64,000 nucleotides of DNA from NCBI RefSeq assembly GCF_035984655.1, contig NZ_JAXCHT010000007.1:62001-126000 (forward strand), in the 5' to 3' direction. Made by a program: the position numbers and the translations under genes. The number at the start of each line of letters is the position of its first letter. The stretch's first letter is position 1. Below are positions 1-10,097 of this stretch, piece by piece. The notes under the pieces are model-generated. The model was not told the origin of the DNA. It saw only the letters and a list, made by a program, of their open reading frames with translations, and searched no databases. This DNA comes from Actimicrobium sp035984655. GTDB lineage: Bacteria; Pseudomonadota; Gammaproteobacteria; Burkholderiales; Burkholderiaceae_D.

Positions 1-28
1 GTCAAGATAATCAAGTAAAAGCGGAAAT

Positions 29-57
29 AAAAAAAACCGCCATTTCTGGCGGTTTTC
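29..57 (-). terminator. Rho-independent terminator, left edge
   Basis: A 10-bp stem (33-42 with 47-56) with a 4-nt loop is followed on the minus strand by eight T residues, while the plus strand offers only four. It therefore fits a minus-strand transcript best, presumably the tldD transcript, although it lies about 215 bp past the tldD stop codon. The 57-273 stretch holds no convincing gene, only a short TAAAAG direct repeat near 137-155. Confidence 0.75.
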
Positions 58-273
58 AAGGAATCTGGTCGGGCTACGCTGATCTTGCTTTTACGTGAAC
101 CTGCCGCATTTCCACCGCCGTTGGGCTGGAATCGCTAAAGTAAAAGTAAAAGTAATCGTGGCGCTGTGGCATCGGAGGTCGAAGTCAGTGGTTCGTATTC
201 AGTGGAAACGATAGTGCAGCATAACGCCGGCTTTGGCAAGCCTCGCCGGCGTATCCGTTGGCATTCCGACGAA

Positions 274-1734
274 TCAGGCGGTTCCGCCCACCGTCACGCC
301 ATCGATGCGCAGGGTTGGCTGGCCGACGCCGACCGGAACGCTCTGCCCTTCCTTGCCACACACGCCGACGCCGGAATCGAGCCGCATGTCATTGCCAATC
401 ATCGAAACCCGGTTCAGGACTTCAGGACCGTTGCCGATCAGCGTCGCGCCCTTGACCGGGTACGTGACCTTGCCATCCTCGATCATGTAGGCTTCGCTGG
501 CCGAGAACACGAACTTGCCGTTGGTGATGTCGACCTGACCACCGCCGAAATTGACCGCGTACAAACCATTCTTGACCGAGCCGATGATTTCGGCCGGATC
601 ACGGTCGCCGCCCAGCATGTAGGTATTGGTCATGCGCGGCATCGGCAGATGCGCAAACGACTCGCGCCGGGCATTGCCGGTGACCGGCATCTTCATCAGC
701 CGGGCGTTCATGGTGTCCTGGATGTAGCCCTTCAGGATGCCGTCTTCGATCAGCGTGGTGCATTGCGAGGCGTTGCCTTCATCGTCCATGTTCATCGAGC
801 CGCGCCGGTTGGCAATGGTGCCATCGTCAACCACAGTGACGCCCTTGGCCGCAACCCGTTCGCCGATCATGCCGGCAAAGGTGCTGGAACCCTTGCGATT
901 GAAGTCGCCTTCCAGCCCGTGACCGATGGCCTCGTGCAGCAGGATGCCCGGCCAGCCCGGCCCGAGCACGACCGTCATCGGCCCGGCCGGGGCCGGGCGC
1001 GCTTCCAGATTGACCAGCGCACCTGCGACGGCATCGCTGGCATATTGCTCGATCAGCGCATCGGTGAAGTAGCCGTAACTGTAACGTCCACCGCCGCCCG
1101 ACGAACCCGACTCACGCCGTCCGTTTTGTTCAGCGATCACCGTGATGGACATGCGCACCAGTGGCCGGATGTCGGCGGCCAGCACACCGTCGCTGCGCAG
1201 CACCAGCACCACATCGTATTCGGCCGCCAGGCTGGCGCGGACCTGCACGATGCGCGGGTCCTTGGCGCGCGCGATGCGTTCGACGCGTTCGAGCAGCTTG
1301 ATCTTGTCGGTCGCGTCCATCGAAGTCAGCGGGTCATTCGGCAGGTACAGCGCGCGACCACCCGCGTGCTGGGTGTTGCCGGCGACTTTTACCTTGCCGG
1401 CCCCTTGCCGGCCGATGGTGCGGGTCGCGGCGGCGGCTTCGAGCAGGGCGCGTTCCGAGATTTCATCGGAATACGCAAACGCGGTCTTGTCACCGGAGAC
1501 GGCGCGCACACCGACACCCTGGTCGATCGAGAAACTGCCGGTCTTGACGACGCCTTCTTCCAGGCTCCAGCTTTCGCTGCGGGTCAGCTGAAAATACAGA
1601 TCGGCGTAGTCGACCTTGTGCGTGAACATCGTGCCGATGGCCTTGATTGCCTTGGCCTCATCGAGGCCGAATGGTGTCAACAGCACATCGCGGGCGACGG
1701 CGAGATTGGAAAAATCGGGTTCGAACAGTTTCAT
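274..1734 (-). CDS. tldD: Metalloprotease TldD
   Basis: TldD pairs with TldE/PmbA to form a cytoplasmic zinc protease that trims unfolded peptides, such as the microcin B17 leader in E. coli. The HExxxH zinc motif is visible as LHEAIGHGLEGD near residue 265. The glycine-rich ASGGGG-like stretch (here SGSSGGGGRYSY) and the conserved C-terminal GVGQPTL..VGGTA are also present. The protein is 486 aa, normal for the family. The ATG at 1734 gives the N-terminus expected from Burkholderiales homologues (MKLFEP). A TTG at 1752 has an AGGA five bases upstream and would add six residues, so the start is not settled. It lies 42 bp downstream of the nitrilase gene and is probably co-transcribed with it and yhdP. 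The partner gene pmbA is not in the window. Confidence 0.97.
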   Translation of the reverse strand: MKLFEPDFSNLAVARDVLLTPFGLDEAKAIKAIGTMFTHKVDYADLYFQLTRSESWSLEEGVVKTGSFSIDQGVGVRAVSGDKTAFAYSDEISERALLEAAAATRTIGRQGAGKVKVAGNTQHAGGRALYLPNDPLTSMDATDKIKLLERVERIARAKDPRIVQVRASLAAEYDVVLVLRSDGVLAADIRPLVRMSITVIAEQNGRRESGSSGGGGRYSYGYFTDALIEQYASDAVAGALVNLEARPAPAGPMTVVLGPGWPGILLHEAIGHGLEGDFNRKGSSTFAGMIGERVAAKGVTVVDDGTIANRRGSMNMDDEGNASQCTTLIEDGILKGYIQDTMNARLMKMPVTGNARRESFAHLPMPRMTNTYMLGGDRDPAEIIGSVKNGLYAVNFGGGQVDITNGKFVFSASEAYMIEDGKVTYPVKGATLIGNGPEVLNRVSMIGNDMRLDSGVGVCGKEGQSVPVGVGQPTLRIDGVTVGGTA

Positions 1735-1776
1735 GATTGGGGTGCTTTGCAATGAGGTCCTGGGCGGGATTGTAGA

Positions 1777-2586
1777 TCAGAGGCGGCGGTGGTGCAGTGC
1801 CGGCAGACTATCGCGGACGTTTTCAAGATGATGGGGTTCAGTGTGCCCGATTACAAGGCCCTCGCCTTCCGGCAACACATCGAGAATCTCGCCCCACGGA
1901 TCGATCAGCATGCTGTGGCCCCAAGTGCGGCGTCCGTTCTGGTGCTGCCCGCCCTGCGCCGCAGCCAGCACGTAGCACTGGTTTTCGATGGCGCGTGCAC
2001 GCAACAGGATCTCCCAGTGCGCGCGCCCGGTGGTCCAGGTGAATGCGGCCGGCACCACGATCAGCGCGCAATGGCCCATGGCGCGGTACAACTCCGGGAA
2101 GCGCAAGTCGTAGCAGACCGATAACCCGACACGGCCAAACGGCGCCTCGAAGGTCTTGATCTCGGCGCCGTGCGCAATGGTGCGCGCCTCATCGTAGGAT
2201 TCATCGCCCTTGGTAAAACTGAACAAATGGATCTTGTCGTAGCGCGCCACGCGTTCACCGGCCGGATTGTAGACCAGCGTGGTGTTGCGGATCTTGCCGG
2301 TTTCGGTGGTTGCCATCGGCAGCGTGCCGCCGATGAGCCAGATGCCGTGCTGGCGTGCCATCGACGCCATGCAACTCTGGATGGGTCCGTCGTCGGATTG
2401 CTCGGCCAGCCCGACCTTGTCGCTTTCGTGCATGCCCATTACCGGCCAGTACTCGGGCAACAACACCAGCTGCGCGCCGCGCCCGGCGGCTTCGGCGACC
2501 AGGCGTTGCGCGCTGGCGCAGTTCTGTTCGACCGAGGCGGTCGACACCATTTGAATCGCTGCTACCGAAAAAGAAGTTGTCGTCAT
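1777..2586 (-). CDS. Carbon-nitrogen hydrolase, Nit/omega-amidase family
   Basis: This 269-aa protein has the nitrilase-superfamily triad: Glu in LLPEYWP (about 45), Lys in YDKIHLFSF (about 117) and Cys in SVCYDLRFPE (about 157). It matches the Nit1/Nit2-like branch, whose members hydrolyse deaminated glutathione or omega-amides such as alpha-ketoglutaramate. Which substrate is used here cannot be told from sequence. The frame is open upstream to 2727, but the ATG at 2586 has an AGGA 8 bases upstream and lies only four bases past the yhdP stop codon, so it is the likely start. The order yhdP-nit-tldD is a common Burkholderiales arrangement, and the three genes appear to form one minus-strand operon. 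Confidence 0.93.
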   Translation of the reverse strand: MTTTSFSVAAIQMVSTASVEQNCASAQRLVAEAAGRGAQLVLLPEYWPVMGMHESDKVGLAEQSDDGPIQSCMASMARQHGIWLIGGTLPMATTETGKIRNTTLVYNPAGERVARYDKIHLFSFTKGDESYDEARTIAHGAEIKTFEAPFGRVGLSVCYDLRFPELYRAMGHCALIVVPAAFTWTTGRAHWEILLRARAIENQCYVLAAAQGGQHQNGRRTWGHSMLIDPWGEILDVLPEGEGLVIGHTEPHHLENVRDSLPALHHRRL

Positions 2587-2590
2587 CGCA

Positions 2591-5500
2591 TCATCCTGAA
2601 ATGTCGGCCGCACCGGTCTGTGAGGCAGGCGGCTTGGGCGGCGTCGATGCCCGCGCCTTCTGGTCCAGCTTTTGCACCACCGGGTCTTTCCAGGGCCCGC
2701 TGATGTCGTATTCAAAGGTGAAGGCACGCATCAACGGGTCACGCAGGAATAACTGCGCCAGGAACGAACCCAGCCCGATCACCGGGTTGATTGCCAGCGC
2801 GTACACCACCGATGCTGTTCCGACATTGACCTCGGGCAGCACCACGACATGCAGCGCCTGGGTCTCGGCGGCGATGTCGACCGAGCCATCCAGCAGCACC
2901 GTGGCATTCACACTGCGCATCTTGAAATTGCTGGTCCTGGCGACGCCCTTGGCGATCATCGCGTTGGCGGTAATGCCATCAAACGCGAAGCCCTGCGAAA
3001 ATACGTCCCGGAAGTCCAGTGTCAACCGGCGCGGCAACGATTGCAAGCTCAACACACCAAGTAATTTCGCCGCGCCCGGATCGACTTTCAGGAACTGCCC
3101 CGAGGCCAGGTCAAGTTGAATCCGCCCGGTCAGGCTGGGAATATCCAGCGAGAACGGCAAGCCGGCCCAGGTCAGGTCGCCATCCATCTTGCCTTTTCCG
3201 CCGCGCAGGACATTGGCAAAGCCGAAGCGCTCGAGCAACTTGCCGGCATCGGAAATATCCAGCGAATAGATCAGATTGGTGACGCTGTTGCCCTCCTTGC
3301 TGGAGAACTTCCCGGACGCCTTGAGCTCCACATCCGAATTGATGATCGACAATTTGCTGATGCGCCATTCGTTGCCGCCGCCGTTGACGCTGTTATTGGC
3401 CAGCAGCTCGACCCGGCCAAAGTTCTTGCCCTGCAGCTGGAAATTTTCGGCTACCAGGTCCAGCTCGGGAATCTGCGATGTGGCTTCCTTGGCTTCCAGC
3501 AAATCACTGACTTCGGCGGTCGCGGTGCGCGGGATTGTCAGTGCCGAGAGTCGTGCCGTCACCTTGCCCAGCCCCCGTCCTGGCGCTGCTTCCGCCCACG
3601 ACAGGTAACCTGAGGCCTGTGTGGCATCAATGTTGGCTTGCCACAGGTCCTTCTGACGCGAGACCCCGACGACCACGTTATCGAGCTTCTTGCCGCCGAT
3701 GATCAATTCGGTGGCACGTGCCGCCATGATGTCGGGCTCGATGAACTGGGTCAGGTCGACGCCGTCATCGAGCAATACCGCCGCACTGTCCCGGGTCTTT
3801 TCCGGTCCGGCCACGAAGGCTGTCAGCGAGCGCCATGCATCCAGATTGAGCGAACGCAGGCTGGCATTGATATGCACGCCGCTATCCGGTTCCGGGGCCG
3901 GCGCATTGACGCCAATGCCACCGCGCAGCAAGCGCCAGCGTGCGCCTTTGTCGGCCGCCTTGACCCGCAGATACTTGGCCGATACCGCGGTGCCCAGCGC
4001 CAGCCGGATGTCGTCGCGCAGCGAGGCATCGTCGGCAATCACGCTGTTGAGCTCAAAGCGCAACGGCAGGACATCGGTCGTCGCCTTGCGCAACGGCACG
4101 GGCAGGTCTAGCCCGAAGCCCTGCATGGTCGATTCGATCACCACGTCAGTGTGATGTTTGCGCACATTGATCGTGGTATTGAAGCGCGTCGCCCCCGACG
4201 CCCGCTGCAGAAAGCGCTGCATGGTGGCGGTCGGATACGTTTTGCGCAGTCCGTCCACCGACACACCGCCGTCAGCCTTGACGACGATGTTGCCGTCACG
4301 CTGCGAGCCACCCGACAAGGTTGCCGGGGCGCCGATGAAATTGGCCTTGATGGCATTGAGCGTGAATCCGCGTTCATTGAATTCGAGCTTGCCGGTGGTT
4401 TGGGTCAGCGGTGGAATCACGGCCAGCATCGTCACGTCGTTGTTCAGAAATTGCAGCACCCCGACCACTTTGGCGTCGATGATGTGCGCCAGCGGCAACT
4501 TGAGCTTCAAGCCGAGCCGGGCCGGACCACTGGCGCGGGTGTCCTCGGTAAAGTGCCCGATCCAGTCGAAAACAGGACTGACGTTGACATAGCGCACCAT
4601 GTCTTGCAGCGTGCCGCTGGCTTCGCCGTCGATATCGAGTTGCGCGTCGTTCGACAGCAAATCGCCGATCACTGCCTTGACGTTGGTGAGCGCAACGTTC
4701 TGCGTCACGGCACTGTCGGCCCGCACTTCCAGGCGGGTGCGGTCGATCAGCAGCTGGCCCTTGATTTTCTCGGCCAGTGGCCACAATGGCAATTTGCTGT
4801 CCTTGGCGCTGAGCTCGGGCACATAGTTCAGCGTGCCGTTGTCGATCTTGCCCTTGACGGTAAATTCGCCCTTGGGCTTGTCGCCGGGCTTGTCGACCCG
4901 GAACGGGAAGTGCGCCAGGTCGCCCTTCAAATGCACCACCACGTCCTGCAATTGCCCCTGCAACAGCGCCCCGCTCAGCCAGTTGCGGGTATGGTCCGGC
5001 GTCTGCAACGGCAGCAATTGCGCGATGCGGTTGAGGTCCAGTCGCGCCACCCTGGCCGTCAGGTCGGTGTCGCCAGGTTGCTTGCCATCGCTGCCAAGCG
5101 ACATGCCGTGATGACCGCTGAGTGTCAGCTGAACGCCCTCCTGCACGACATCGAGCCGGTCCAGTTGCAGCAGCACCTGGTCCTTCTTGGGGAAGCTCCA
5201 GCGCGAACGCATCGACAAGGCATCGAACGCCATCACCGGCTCGCTGAACAGACCCGGCACGCGCAGCTTGAGCGCAGTCGAGGCCAGATCGAGACTACCA
5301 CCATGTTCGGAGGCGTCGATCGCACCGCTGAGGTTGTCAAAGCCCGGGATGGCCGGCACCGCCGCCTGCGCCGGCAAGGTCGCCGATTGGGGCGCCGCGG
5401 CGCGTTCGGCTTGTGGATTGAGGCTCAGGCCGACGAACTGCCCCTTGACCCGGTACGCTGAAATCGCCGGGTAGTCGCCCTGCCAGCTGGCGCTGAAATC

Positions 5501-6793
5501 CTTGAGCTGGCCGCGTGGTGCGAAGTCGGCCAGCAACTGCCGCTGCGATGCCGGCACCGGCAGCCGCTCGACCAGGCCGGCCAGTGCTTCGAGATCCAGC
5601 AGGCGCGCGCTGACCAGATACTTGCCGGGCGCGCTGCGCGTGGCTGCGGTGTAGGTCTCGCTGATCGTAGTCAGTGGCAGGTACAGGCCGTCACTGGAGC
5701 GCATCGAAAAATTGGTCAAGGCGATGGTGTGCCCGCGCGCGCCGAAGGTCGGCTTGCCATCGGTGACACGCGCGTCCAGCACTTCGCGCACCGACATGCG
5801 GCCGGTGACCGCGGTCAGGCTCAACGGCTGCAGATCCTTGGCCAGGCGGGTTTCCACCTGCGCCAGATTCAGGTCAGCGGTGAAATCGGCGACGCGGGCG
5901 CGATCGACGCTGAGCCACGCGCGCAGCGAGCCGGAGCCTTGCTGTACTTCGAACGGGTAATCGACCCAGGCCTTCCAGACCGCCAGGTCCGTATTGCGCA
6001 AATCGGCGTAGATCTCACCGGTCCACTGCGCCGGATCCGAGATGCGGCGGGCAAAGTGGGGATGATCGAAGGCGGCGCGCACATCGATCGGCCCGGCCAG
6101 TTCGACCGGTGGCAGCGCCTTGAGCGCGGCCTGGTGATGGTGCCAATCGTTGCGCAGCGTGAAGTCGACTGCCTGCAGGACCAGCTCCGGCGCACCGCGT
6201 TGCTGGTCGATCCAGTGCACCTGGCCGCCGCGAATGACGATCTCGCGCTGCGCCAGCACCCAGTCGGCACCCTTGCCGTCTTCGGGCCGGCCCGATTGCA
6301 GCGCGATCCCGCCAATCCGGATTTTCCCCTCCGGGTCGCGCACGATGTCGATGTCAGGCCGATCCAGCTCCAGGCGGCGCAGCCGCAGTTCGGCTGCCGG
6401 TACACTCCACCAGGAAAGCGTCGCATTGACCATCGGCAGGGTCAGCGCCGCGCCGCCACGCTGGTCATGAATGATGACATTGCCCAGCGAGAGCGTCGGG
6501 TACAGCCCCTGCCATACCGCGCCAATGGCACCGATCGTGACCGGCTGGCCCAGTGCACGGCTGGTGAGCTGTTCGACATTGCTCTTGTAGTGGTCGATAT
6601 TGGGCAGCACCACGTAGCGCAGCAGCAGGAACGCCAGACAAAACAGAAAGTACACGGCCAACAGCAGCTTCCACAGCGCACCCAGCGTATGGAAGGTGGC
6701 CCGATTCAGGTAGCGATACCCGCCTCGCAACAGGTGCCGGCACAACGCCAGCCGGCGACCCACTGGCGCACCTGGCGCCTGATCGACCGCCAT
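2591..6793 (-). CDS. yhdP: YhdP family AsmA-like envelope protein
   Basis: This is a 1400-aa inner-membrane-anchored protein. One hydrophobic segment near residues 40-62 (LLLAVYFLFCLAFLLLRYVV) is followed by a very long beta-rich periplasmic part of the DUF3971/AsmA_2 type. In E. coli, YhdP acts with TamB and YdbH in moving phospholipid to the outer membrane and maintaining the permeability barrier. Its size matches the family (about 1270-1400 aa). The C-terminus carries the AsmA-type region near 1150-1370 and ends in a short Pro/Lys-rich tail. It is divergent from glnE, with 118 bp between the two starts, and heads the yhdP-nit-tldD operon. The role is taken from family knowledge; the sequence shows only topology and similarity. 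Confidence 0.93.
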   Translation of the reverse strand: MAVDQAPGAPVGRRLALCRHLLRGGYRYLNRATFHTLGALWKLLLAVYFLFCLAFLLLRYVVLPNIDHYKSNVEQLTSRALGQPVTIGAIGAVWQGLYPTLSLGNVIIHDQRGGAALTLPMVNATLSWWSVPAAELRLRRLELDRPDIDIVRDPEGKIRIGGIALQSGRPEDGKGADWVLAQREIVIRGGQVHWIDQQRGAPELVLQAVDFTLRNDWHHHQAALKALPPVELAGPIDVRAAFDHPHFARRISDPAQWTGEIYADLRNTDLAVWKAWVDYPFEVQQGSGSLRAWLSVDRARVADFTADLNLAQVETRLAKDLQPLSLTAVTGRMSVREVLDARVTDGKPTFGARGHTIALTNFSMRSSDGLYLPLTTISETYTAATRSAPGKYLVSARLLDLEALAGLVERLPVPASQRQLLADFAPRGQLKDFSASWQGDYPAISAYRVKGQFVGLSLNPQAERAAAPQSATLPAQAAVPAIPGFDNLSGAIDASEHGGSLDLASTALKLRVPGLFSEPVMAFDALSMRSRWSFPKKDQVLLQLDRLDVVQEGVQLTLSGHHGMSLGSDGKQPGDTDLTARVARLDLNRIAQLLPLQTPDHTRNWLSGALLQGQLQDVVVHLKGDLAHFPFRVDKPGDKPKGEFTVKGKIDNGTLNYVPELSAKDSKLPLWPLAEKIKGQLLIDRTRLEVRADSAVTQNVALTNVKAVIGDLLSNDAQLDIDGEASGTLQDMVRYVNVSPVFDWIGHFTEDTRASGPARLGLKLKLPLAHIIDAKVVGVLQFLNNDVTMLAVIPPLTQTTGKLEFNERGFTLNAIKANFIGAPATLSGGSQRDGNIVVKADGGVSVDGLRKTYPTATMQRFLQRASGATRFNTTINVRKHHTDVVIESTMQGFGLDLPVPLRKATTDVLPLRFELNSVIADDASLRDDIRLALGTAVSAKYLRVKAADKGARWRLLRGGIGVNAPAPEPDSGVHINASLRSLNLDAWRSLTAFVAGPEKTRDSAAVLLDDGVDLTQFIEPDIMAARATELIIGGKKLDNVVVGVSRQKDLWQANIDATQASGYLSWAEAAPGRGLGKVTARLSALTIPRTATAEVSDLLEAKEATSQIPELDLVAENFQLQGKNFGRVELLANNSVNGGGNEWRISKLSIINSDVELKASGKFSSKEGNSVTNLIYSLDISDAGKLLERFGFANVLRGGKGKMDGDLTWAGLPFSLDIPSLTGRIQLDLASGQFLKVDPGAAKLLGVLSLQSLPRRLTLDFRDVFSQGFAFDGITANAMIAKGVARTSNFKMRSVNATVLLDGSVDIAAETQALHVVVLPEVNVGTASVVYALAINPVIGLGSFLAQLFLRDPLMRAFTFEYDISGPWKDPVVQKLDQKARASTPPKPPASQTGAADISG

Positions 6794-6911
6794 CAGAGTG
6801 CGAACCAGCGCGAACGCATCAGCCAGCTTCGCATAGAATGAATAACCCGGTCATCGAACATCTCACGTTGCCACATCATTAATAATTTTCCAGAAAAACG
6901 ATTGCGCCAGG

Positions 6912-9638
6912 ATGACGAACCCCGCTTTGACCACCCCATGTGCTTCCCGGTTCGCCTCGCGCTGGCGTGCCGCCAACGCCGATCGTGCCGCGCAACTGGC
7001 TGCATTGGACGGATTATCCCTCTGCCCCGCGCTGTTTGCGCGCTTATTGCAAAAAGAAACTGCACAAGGTTTGCCGTTGCCCCGCGCGATGCGCTGGTTG
7101 CGCAACCTGATCGTGGTGACGCTGGTCGAGCGCGATCTGGCCGGCAAGACCGATCTTGCCGGCGTCGTCGATACCATGAGCGCGTTTGCCGAATTCGCCA
7201 TCTGCACCCATGTGCGCGCACTGACGGACGAACTGCAAGCCCTGCATGGGACACCAACAGGTGACGAAAGCGGCTTGCCGCAGCAGCTGATCGTCCTCGG
7301 GATGGGCAAGCTGGGCGGTGGCGAACTCAATGTCTCGTCGGACATCGACCTGATCTTCGTCTACCCGGAAGATGGCGATACCCGCACTGCCGGCCCCGGC
7401 CAGCGCAGCCTGTCGAATCATGAATTCTTTATCCGGCTGGGCCGTCGCCTGATCGGCGATCTGTCCGAGATCACGCAGGATGGCTTTACCTTCAGGGTTG
7501 ACATGGCACTGCGGCCCAACGGCAATTCCGGTCCGCTGGCGGCCAGTCTCGGCATGGTCGAGGAATACCTGATGGTGCAGGGGCGTGACTGGGAACGCTA
7601 TGCCTGGGTCAAGGCACGCGCAATCTGCGGCGACGCCGACGACATCGCGGCGCTCGACAAGATCGTCCTGCCGTTCGTGTATCGACGCTATCTGGACTAC
7701 GGGTCGATCGATGCGTTGCGCAGCATGCATGGCCAGATCCGCGCGGAAGTCACGCGCCTTGAAGTGCGTCATCCCGAGCGCAGCAATAACGTCAAGCTGG
7801 GACGCGGCGGCATTCGCGAGATCGAATTTCTGGCGCAGGTATTTCAACTCATCCGCGGTGGCCGTGAGGCGGCATTGCGCGCCCGCTCGACGCGCGCCGT
7901 ATTGCGCACGCTGGCAGAGAAGGAACTGCTGGAGCCGGCCATCGTGACGCAGCTGCTGGAGGCCTATACGTTCCTGCGCAATCTCGAACACCGGCTGCAG
8001 TATCTCGACGATGCGCAAACCCATACCCTGCCGGCCAATGCACCGGATTGCCTGCTGGTGGCGCAGATGATGGGGTTTGGCGATACCGGCAGTTTCATGC
8101 TGGCGCTGGCGCAGCAACGCGCGCTGGTCTCGGCGCAGTTCGATGCGATCTTCGCCGAACGCATCGGCGTCGGCGAATCTGGCACCGACCAGGCTGTCAA
8201 TGCCGGCATCCACGATGTACTCGCCAGCGGCGACCGCGAGGACACCATCGCTCCGCATCTCGCGGCGCTCGGCTTTACCGATGCAAAGCACGCCGCACAA
8301 CGTTTGCTGGCGAGCTGGCAATCAGCGCGACTGCAGGCGCTGCCTGAAATCAGCCGCAACCGCCTGATCAATTTGATCACGGCGGCATTGCCGCTGATCG
8401 TCGAGTGCGGTAGCACGCAACTGCCGACCCTGGAGCGCCTGCTCGATTTTCTGGAAACCGTGGCGCGGCGCGCCGCCTATCTGGCCCTGCTGACCGAGTT
8501 TCCGCACACCCTGCAGCGCGTCATCCGCATGATGAGCGCCAGCGATTGGGCCGCCAAATACCTGACCCGCCATCCGATCCTGCTCGATGAACTGCTCGAC
8601 GACCGGAGCTTGCGCGCGCCACCGGACTGGCCGGCTTTCGCGCTGGAGTTGCAGCAGCAACTTGACGCCAGCGCCGGCGACACCGAACGGCAGATGGATG
8701 CGCTGCGCGAGATGCATCATGCGCAAACACTGCATCTGCTGGCACAGGATCTGGAAGGCGACCTGAGCGTCGAGCGGCTGGCCGATCATTTATCGACGCT
8801 GGCCGATATTCTGGTCGATGCGACCGTGCGTGCAGTCTGGCAGACGCTGCCCAATCGCCATCGCGAGACACCCCGTTTCGCCGTCATCGCGTATGGCAAG
8901 CTGGGCAGCAAGGAACTCGGTTATTCGTCCGATCTGGACGTCATTTTCCTGTATGACGATGACGACTCCGAGGCGCCGGCGCAGTACGCCAAGCTGGCGC
9001 AGCGCTTCATCACCTGGATGACCAGTCATACCTCGGCCGGCATCCTGTTCGACATTGACACGGCGTTGCGGCCGGACGGCGCCAGCGGCTTGCTGGTGTC
9101 GCCGATCGCCGCATTTGAAAAATACCAGACGCATTCGGCCTGGGTATGGGAGCACCAGGCCCTCACGCGCGCCCGATTCTGCGCCGGCGACAGCGCCATT
9201 GGCCAGCGCTTTGAAGCGCTGCGCGAACAGGTATTGCGCACGCCCCGCATCGCCCGCGAGTTACAGCACGATGTGCTGGCGATGCGCCAGAAGATGATCG
9301 CCGCGCAGCACGGCAAGGATGCGCTGTTCGATCTCAAGCAGCACAGTGGCGGCATGATCGACATCGAGTTCATCGTCCAGTATCTGATCCTGCTGCACGC
9401 GGCGGCGTATCCGCAGCTGACGGCCGATATCGGCAATATCTCGCTGCTGCGGCTGGCTGGCGAACTTGGCCTGATCGATCCGGCGTCCGCCGCCGCAGTG
9501 GCTGATGCCTACCGCCTGTATCGCAAGCTGCAGCACAGCGCACGACTGCGTGGCGACGAGCGGGCGCTGGTGCCGTTCGAACGGATTGCGGCCGAACATG
9601 CCGCCGTGCAGCACCTGTGGACCGAGGTGTTTGGCTAG
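6912..9638 (+). CDS. glnE: Bifunctional glutamine synthetase adenylyltransferase/deadenylase
   Basis: GlnE attaches AMP to glutamine synthetase and removes it in response to PII (GlnB) and glutamine, so tuning ammonium assimilation. Both nucleotidyltransferase halves are visible: GMGKLGGGELNVSSDIDLIF near residue 130 and AYGKLGSKELGYSSDLDVIF near 660. Each has the G-S...D-x-D metal site. The protein is 908 aa against about 946 in E. coli, so it is full length. The chosen ATG has only a poor Shine-Dalgarno sequence (an AGG directly touching it). No other ATG or GTG in frame nearby is better. The gene is monocistronic, and no terminator is obvious in the 35 bp before the next frame. Confidence 0.97.
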   Translation: MTNPALTTPCASRFASRWRAANADRAAQLAALDGLSLCPALFARLLQKETAQGLPLPRAMRWLRNLIVVTLVERDLAGKTDLAGVVDTMSAFAEFAICTHVRALTDELQALHGTPTGDESGLPQQLIVLGMGKLGGGELNVSSDIDLIFVYPEDGDTRTAGPGQRSLSNHEFFIRLGRRLIGDLSEITQDGFTFRVDMALRPNGNSGPLAASLGMVEEYLMVQGRDWERYAWVKARAICGDADDIAALDKIVLPFVYRRYLDYGSIDALRSMHGQIRAEVTRLEVRHPERSNNVKLGRGGIREIEFLAQVFQLIRGGREAALRARSTRAVLRTLAEKELLEPAIVTQLLEAYTFLRNLEHRLQYLDDAQTHTLPANAPDCLLVAQMMGFGDTGSFMLALAQQRALVSAQFDAIFAERIGVGESGTDQAVNAGIHDVLASGDREDTIAPHLAALGFTDAKHAAQRLLASWQSARLQALPEISRNRLINLITAALPLIVECGSTQLPTLERLLDFLETVARRAAYLALLTEFPHTLQRVIRMMSASDWAAKYLTRHPILLDELLDDRSLRAPPDWPAFALELQQQLDASAGDTERQMDALREMHHAQTLHLLAQDLEGDLSVERLADHLSTLADILVDATVRAVWQTLPNRHRETPRFAVIAYGKLGSKELGYSSDLDVIFLYDDDDSEAPAQYAKLAQRFITWMTSHTSAGILFDIDTALRPDGASGLLVSPIAAFEKYQTHSAWVWEHQALTRARFCAGDSAIGQRFEALREQVLRTPRIARELQHDVLAMRQKMIAAQHGKDALFDLKQHSGGMIDIEFIVQYLILLHAAAYPQLTADIGNISLLRLAGELGLIDPASAAAVADAYRLYRKLQHSARLRGDERALVPFERIAAEHAAVQHLWTEVFG

Positions 9639-9673
9639 CAGTGCCAGCCGCAAGGGGCAGCGCACCGGGACCG

Positions 9674-10060
9674 TTATTTGAAAATCAGATTGTTGACATA
9701 GCCATTGGTGTTGAATTGACCCTGGCTGACCAGCTTGACGCCGCCAATCGTCACATTGTCAAAGGTGATGTTGGTGAACGCGCTACCCGCCGCGCCCCAC
9801 AATATCTCCGGCTCGCCCAGTACGCTGGGCGCCGCAATGGCGATATTCTGAAACAGCACGCCGGTCATGTCGCCGGCGCCCCGGGCCTGGCCACTGGCGT
9901 CGTACGGTGCGGCGCCCTTCATTGCGATGAAAAAGCTCTGCAATGTCGGTCGCTTGTCCTCGACACGGATATTGCGAAAGATCACACCATTGCCCGTTTG
10001 TCCGGAGCCCTCGCCACGCATGTTGAAGAGCCGGCCGTAGGCCGGACAATCTGAGGCGGC
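9674..10060 (-). pseudogene. C-terminal remnant of a beta-helix glycoside hydrolase (GH49/GH28-like)
   Basis: The open frame begins only after a TGA at 10061-10063 and codes for about 128 residues. They look like the last rungs of a right-handed parallel beta-helix: repeated short strands such as GVIFRNIRVED, GVLFQNIAI and NITFDNVTIGG, ending in NGYVNNLIFK. The pattern recalls the tail of GH49 dextranase-type or GH28 polygalacturonase-type enzymes, which are normally 400-600 aa. All catalytic rungs are missing, because lepB and the hairpin at 10058-10085 occupy the place of the N-terminal part. There is no Shine-Dalgarno before the ATG at 10021. I read it as a decayed fragment. The family name is tentative. 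Confidence 0.6.
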
Positions 10061-10097
10061 TCAGGTCGACCCGAGCCGCGTTCCGTTGCGCCGGAGC

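Noticed and set aside
137..155. TAAAAG direct repeats near the left edge
   Set aside because: Too short and AT-rich to separate from chance.
166..1755. 529-codon open frame antisense to tldD
   Set aside because: High GC keeps the opposite frame open. The product has no recognisable domain, while tldD on the other strand is certain.
4151..5461. 436-codon open frame antisense to yhdP
   Set aside because: Shadow frame of yhdP with no domain and no ribosome site.
10058..10085. Strong palindrome after lepB, considered as a terminator
   Set aside because: The stem is good but no T run follows on either strand; it may only slow polymerase.
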